Origin: Purshia tridentata
Taxonomy: Eukaryota > Streptophyta > Magnoliopsida > Rosales > Rosaceae
Direction: 5' to 3'
Assembly: GCA_003254885.1 (NCBI GenBank)
Contig: QANT01003609.1
Location: forward strand, 1 to 23,981
DNA: 23,981 nt
Translations under genes and position numbers: made by a program
Notes under the pieces: model-generated
Databases searched by the model: none
What the model was told of the DNA's origin: nothing
The model's input: the letters and a program-made list of their open reading frames with translations, nothing else
Part shown: in pieces, positions 20,969-23,981 of the stretch
How the letters are laid out: every line of letters starts with the position of its first letter
Position numbering within the stretch: position 1 is the first letter of the stretch

Positions 20969-22117
20969 TCAAGGAGAGAAGGAGCTTTGGAAAGTTTTGC
21001 TAACATGATATGAAAGCCCGACATCTGTTCCACCATTACTACCTCTAAGTAGCCCAGGAGGTAGCCCAGCTGCGTCACTTCCACCATTGTTGCCTCCAAA
21101 CAATCCAGGAGGTAGCTGCATATCACTTCCTGGATCGCCTCTAATGAGGCCATGATGTGGCAGCTGATGCCCCATTCCATCAATATTACCTTCAACAATA
21201 ATATTCCATCCAGTATTGCCACTATAAGGCATCATCAAATTAGTCTCACTTTCACCAGGAATGCCTGTATAATTTTGAGGCCACTTCATACCATTTTCAT
21301 ATTGGCTGCCATGCCCACAAGGCAGCCCAACACAACTTCCAGCAAAGTTCTCAGTTGGCACACTAATGTAATTGGCAGCATTAAAAGTACTGCCAAAATA
21401 TGTATGTGGAGGTTGTTGCTCCATATCAGTCCTAACACTACCGCTTGGACCAATATTTTTGTTATGATCAATTGGATTGGGCAACCCCAAATCATGACTC
21501 CCACCATAGGGGTTCCCACCAGGCAGCTCCATCTCATTGACACCAAAAGAATAACTTCCAAAATATGTATATGGTGCCAGCTCCCCCATGTCACTCATCC
21601 ATTTGTTGCCTCCTATTTGGTTCATATTTTGGTCTGCATCTCCACCATCCTCAAAACAGTCTATCCTTCTCTTGATCCCGTTCATCCTTTCTTTGAAAAC
21701 GAAAACCAAACTAGTTAGTTCACTAGTTTCAAAGGCATCAAACGGCTTACAATTTTCAATTTGGTGCATCTTTTCTCTCATCTCCATTTCATGGTTCTTT
21801 TCCTGGTGCTTCCTGAGTTTCTCTTTCAATTTAGCTGTTCTCTCCGTCAGGTAAATCTCTTGGTTCATCATTTTCTTCCGCCGGTCAGCTTCCGGTACAT
21901 TTTGGAACCTCCTGATAATTTCTTCCACCACTGGGCGGTCTGGCCACATGGCTGGCTCGTTGTTGTTTGGGGCATACACAATAACAAAACCATTCACATC
22001 ACATAAAATTGTGAATTCTGTCATTAGTTTCAACAAGCTTTCCCTCCTCTTTTTGAAGGTACTTTTCCTAGCTCTATTATTCTCTACCCATGCAAGTTTG
22101 ACCTTTTTCCTAACCAT
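20969..22117 (-). CDS. Type I M-gamma MADS-box transcription factor (AGL80-like), 382 aa, single exon
   Basis: The frame runs from ATG at 22117 to TGA at 20969-20971. Residues 1 to about 60 are the MADS domain: MVRKKVKLAWVENNRARKSTFKKR, the RRESLLKLMTEFTILCDVNG helix, then VIVYAPNNNEPAMWP. The KKVKL start, the NEPAMWP motif and the following VPEADRRKKMMNQEIYLTERTAKLKEKLRK segment (residues 74-103, coiled coil) mark the M-gamma group containing AGL80 and PHERES1. These act in the nucleus, usually as heterodimers with M-alpha partners, in central cell and endosperm development. Residues of about 165-382 are a Gly/Pro/Asn-rich tail with imperfect repeats (TYFGS twice; LPPGL-xx-G-x-NGG-x-D at 335-348 and 352-365), longer than in Arabidopsis AGL80. 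Lack of introns is normal for type I genes. The core Lys/Arg residues are kept, so it appears functional. Confidence 0.93.
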   Translation of the reverse strand: MVRKKVKLAWVENNRARKSTFKKRRESLLKLMTEFTILCDVNGFVIVYAPNNNEPAMWPDRPVVEEIIRRFQNVPEADRRKKMMNQEIYLTERTAKLKEKLRKHQEKNHEMEMREKMHQIENCKPFDAFETSELTSLVFVFKERMNGIKRRIDCFEDGGDADQNMNQIGGNKWMSDMGELAPYTYFGSYSFGVNEMELPGGNPYGGSHDLGLPNPIDHNKNIGPSGSVRTDMEQQPPHTYFGSTFNAANYISVPTENFAGSCVGLPCGHGSQYENGMKWPQNYTGIPGESETNLMMPYSGNTGWNIIVEGNIDGMGHQLPHHGLIRGDPGSDMQLPPGLFGGNNGGSDAAGLPPGLLRGSNGGTDVGLSYHVSKTFQSSFSP

Positions 22118-22213
22118 GGTTGATGCTACGCTCTAGATGCTATAGCTCTCTCTATTCACTACTTCGATCTGTACTTAGAATTCTAATGTTGCTCTTCACC
22201 CAACAACCCAAGG

Positions 22214-22221
22214 TATATATA
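22214..22221 (-). promoter_or_regulatory. Probable TATA box of the MADS-box gene
   Basis: TATATATA on the minus strand lies about 97 bases upstream of the ATG at 22117, predicting a leader of about 65 bases. Spacing and sequence fit a plant core promoter. Confidence 0.55.
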
Positions 22222-22733
22222 GTTGTATAGGATGAGAGATGTGACTCCAACAACCCGCTTGTTTTAAAGGCAGACTTGGAAAAAACACATACATCTAAGG
22301 TGCACTGCCTATTTGGTCATTAAAGTTGAAGTTAAAAATTCCATTTTCTTTGAATAATTCAAGGTTGTGGTATTACTAAGAAATAAATTTTCTTGTAGAA
22401 ATTAACATCAGCATAAGTACATAGTATGTATATAAGTGTCTAATTGTCAATCGCATTAAGTACAAGTCAGTCGCGCTAAATATTTATTTTTTATCTTGTA
22501 AAATAAAATAGTTAAGTATGGCGGTGATCAAAACTTACACCGTATTGAATGATGAATATAATACTTTTAATATAGCAATAAGGTATACTATATATGGTCA
22601 TATACTTGGATTAAGTGTAACCGTAGAAAGTACTAGCAAAAAGAGAAAAAATGTAGTCTCACAAAAAAATAAAAAACATATAACTATAGATAGAAACCGA
22701 TTAAAATATTTTAAATTTTCCAAATCCTCTCAG
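22222..22733. other. AT-rich upstream region of the MADS-box gene
   Basis: This is the region upstream of the MADS core promoter. It is AT-rich with short frames only, and I see no protein similarity or clear repeat before 22734. Confidence 0.4.
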
Positions 22734-22998
22734 GTGCACTAGTTATTTACCTTTTGATTTATTACCATTTTAGTTCTTGCACCCAGATTTTCAAATGTCA
22801 TACTTATATTCATGACATGTATATATAGCATGATAATAAACCACCTAATTGTTGTTTTCCTATTATAAATCTATAACATGTGCTTAGCCAAAAATGAGTT
22901 GTTAATTTAGGTGGACTAGGTGTTTACCTTTTGATTCATTACCATTTTAGTTATGGCACCCAGATTTTCAAATGTCATATATACTCAAATTCATGTCA
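22734..22998 (+). repeat. Imperfect direct repeats flanking a spacer (units A and B)
   Basis: Unit A (22734-22817) and unit B (22911-22998) share TTTACCTTTTGATT, ATTACCATTTTAGTT and CACCCAGATTTTCAAATGTCATA, with about ten differences. The spacer (22829-22912) is itself related to 23308-23378. This is an old local duplication with no coding capacity. Confidence 0.85.
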
Positions 22999-23307
22999 AT
23001 CCTATACGGTTCATATGTGGTATCATCAATCCACATGTTATAATATAACTACGACAAGTTTATACTTGTAGGGTCTTGTATGTAGAGTATAATATAATAA
23101 TATATAATGATATAAATAATTACCATATTCTTATCACTTTACTAGACAAAGTTGTTCCTTTGCTTTTAAGGTTTTTAATTTTATTTTGTAATGTCTAATG
23201 TATAAATGCCATATAAAGTGAGAAAGAAAAAAAAAAATTGGAATGTCTAGCACTACTATTGTATTATAATTTCATGTGACAATATATTAGTTATAAAAAA
23301 TAATTCC

Positions 23308-23378
23308 TCATAATAAACCACATAATTGTTTTCCTATGATTTCTTGTTCTTAGTCAATATGAGTTGTTAATTTACGTA
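23308..23378 (+). repeat. Second copy of the 22829-22912 spacer unit
   Basis: It shares AATAAACCAC.TAATTG, TTTTCCTAT, CTTAG.CAA and GAGTTGTTAATTTA with 22829-22912, in the same order and orientation. The first copy directly follows unit A; this one lies about 310 bases after unit B. The simplest reading is duplication of an A-plus-spacer unit followed by insertion of unrelated AT-rich DNA (about 22999-23307) into the second copy. Confidence 0.7.
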
Positions 23379-23415
23379 AATTCATGTACAGAATGTCTAG
23401 CATGAGGGACTATTT

Positions 23416-23434
23416 TATATATATATATATATAT
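23416..23434. repeat. TA microsatellite
   Basis: This is an uninterrupted TA run of nine to ten units, followed by further TATA-type words. It is a common, length-variable feature of AT-rich plant intergenic DNA. Confidence 0.85.
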
Positions 23435-23547
23435 GTATATATAAATATGCCATTGATTAATCCAATTACAAATATTTAACCTCATATATAATGATATACA
23501 ACGATAATGTTTCACAGTTATAATTTGTTTTTAATTATTTGTTAAGT

Positions 23548-23730
23548 AGTTTTTTCACAATTAAGCTTTTTAGGAAGCCTAACAAGAAATTAAAAAAAAA
23601 CTTTTAAGAAAAGTGGCGCCTATTTGAGCAGTTGTTAAAAGTTTTTTCACAATTAAGCTTTTTAGGAAGCCTAACGAGAAATAAAAAAAAACGTTTAAGA
23701 AAAGTGGCGCCTATTTGAGCAGTTGTTAAA
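23548..23730 (+). repeat. 92-bp tandem duplication
   Basis: Copy 1 (23548-23639) and copy 2 (23640-23730) are head to tail. Both start AGTTTTTTCACAATTAAGC, contain AAAAGTGGCGCCTATTTGAG and end CAGTTGTTAAA. They differ at about two substitutions and one deleted base in the A-rich centre. The high identity points to a recent event. Confidence 0.92.
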
Positions 23731-23944
23731 TAAACAAAGGCATGAAGGTTATAATTAAGATTATATCATATTTTCTCTAGGGTGGACACATCCGTATTTT
23801 TATTTTTTTTTCAAATTCTGATTGCCCAGTAGTGAATTTTTTATAACAACCGAGCACTGCAACAAGCACTTGGTATTGCGTCTTTCACCGATATTTGAGG
23901 ATACTTCACCAATGATTCACTTCATATCCTTCTAGAGTATAGAA

Positions 23945-23981
23945 ATGAGTAAAGCCCATACCTTCACCATGGCGGATCATG
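23945..23981 (+). CDS. Possible start of a gene running off the right edge
   Basis: An ATG at 23945 opens MSKAHTFTMADH to the end of the window. The second Met at 23969 is in frame and has a strong plant initiation context (CACCATGGCG). Base composition rises in GC from about 23840. Only 12 codons are visible, and the minus strand is also open here for about 24 codons, so this is a weak call with no family assignment. Confidence 0.18.
   Translation, partial: MSKAHTFTMADH

Noticed and set aside
21152..21718. 188-codon plus-strand frame inside the MADS gene
   Set aside because: It is a shadow of the Gly/Pro-rich tail in the other strand and shows no recognisable domain.
15229..23730. Tandem and direct repeats considered as a CRISPR array
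   Set aside because: Units are long, number only two, and have no regular spacers; the genome is a plant nuclear one.
1..23981. A co-functional gene cluster or new defence system
   Set aside because: The six genes are unrelated plant families with separate promoters and mixed strands, and nothing in the sequence links them into one system.

Overview
The window reads as plant nuclear DNA, most likely from a eudicot. Coding islands are separated by AT-rich intergenic DNA, and introns have canonical GT..AG borders. All six protein families found are plant families. A Rosaceae-type genome is possible, but the sequence alone does not prove it. One N at 15265 inside a poly-A run shows this is a draft assembly.

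Layout: (1) 1-1470 is AT-rich intergenic DNA. (2) 1806-5422 (+) is a four-exon gene for a 783-residue NT-C2 (EEIG1/EHBP1-type) protein whose C-terminal half carries a candidate Cys/His/Asp triad. (3) 5423-8482 is noncoding and holds a repeat with a tRNA-Met-like 3' end near 8207. (4) 8483-9370 (-) is a single-exon glutaredoxin-like protein with a C-terminal CxxC zinc-binding-type region. (5) 10827-13865 (-) is a four-exon secreted ML-domain (MD-2/NPC2-like lipid-binding) protein of 154 residues with a 1.95-kb third intron. (6) 14170-14697 is a foldback transposable element, almost one long palindrome, directly upstream of the ML promoter. (7) 15229-15446 is a roughly 100-bp tandem duplication containing the assembly N. 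(8) 16721-17233 (or 17290) (-) is an ATL-type RING-H2 ubiquitin ligase. (9) 18409-19609 (+) is a three-exon secreted Cys-rich EXPP1-like protein, divergent from the ATL gene. (10) 20969-22117 (-) is an intronless type I M-gamma MADS-box gene (AGL80-like) with a long Gly/Pro-rich tail. (11) 22118-23981 is AT-rich, with nested direct repeats, a TA microsatellite and a 92-bp tandem duplication; a possible gene start lies at the right edge.

The genes do not form a pathway or cluster. They are neighbours with separate jobs: membrane tethering or organisation, redox or iron-sulfur-type chemistry, lipid binding in the secretory path, ubiquitination, a secreted protein of unknown role, and female-gametophyte or endosperm transcription. 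I found no clear previously undescribed multi-gene system. The points most worth checking are the candidate peptidase-like fold in the NT-C2 protein, the foldback element next to the ML promoter, and the overlapping upstream ORF of the ATL gene. All exon borders below were derived by eye from reading frame, GT..AG sites and family fit.
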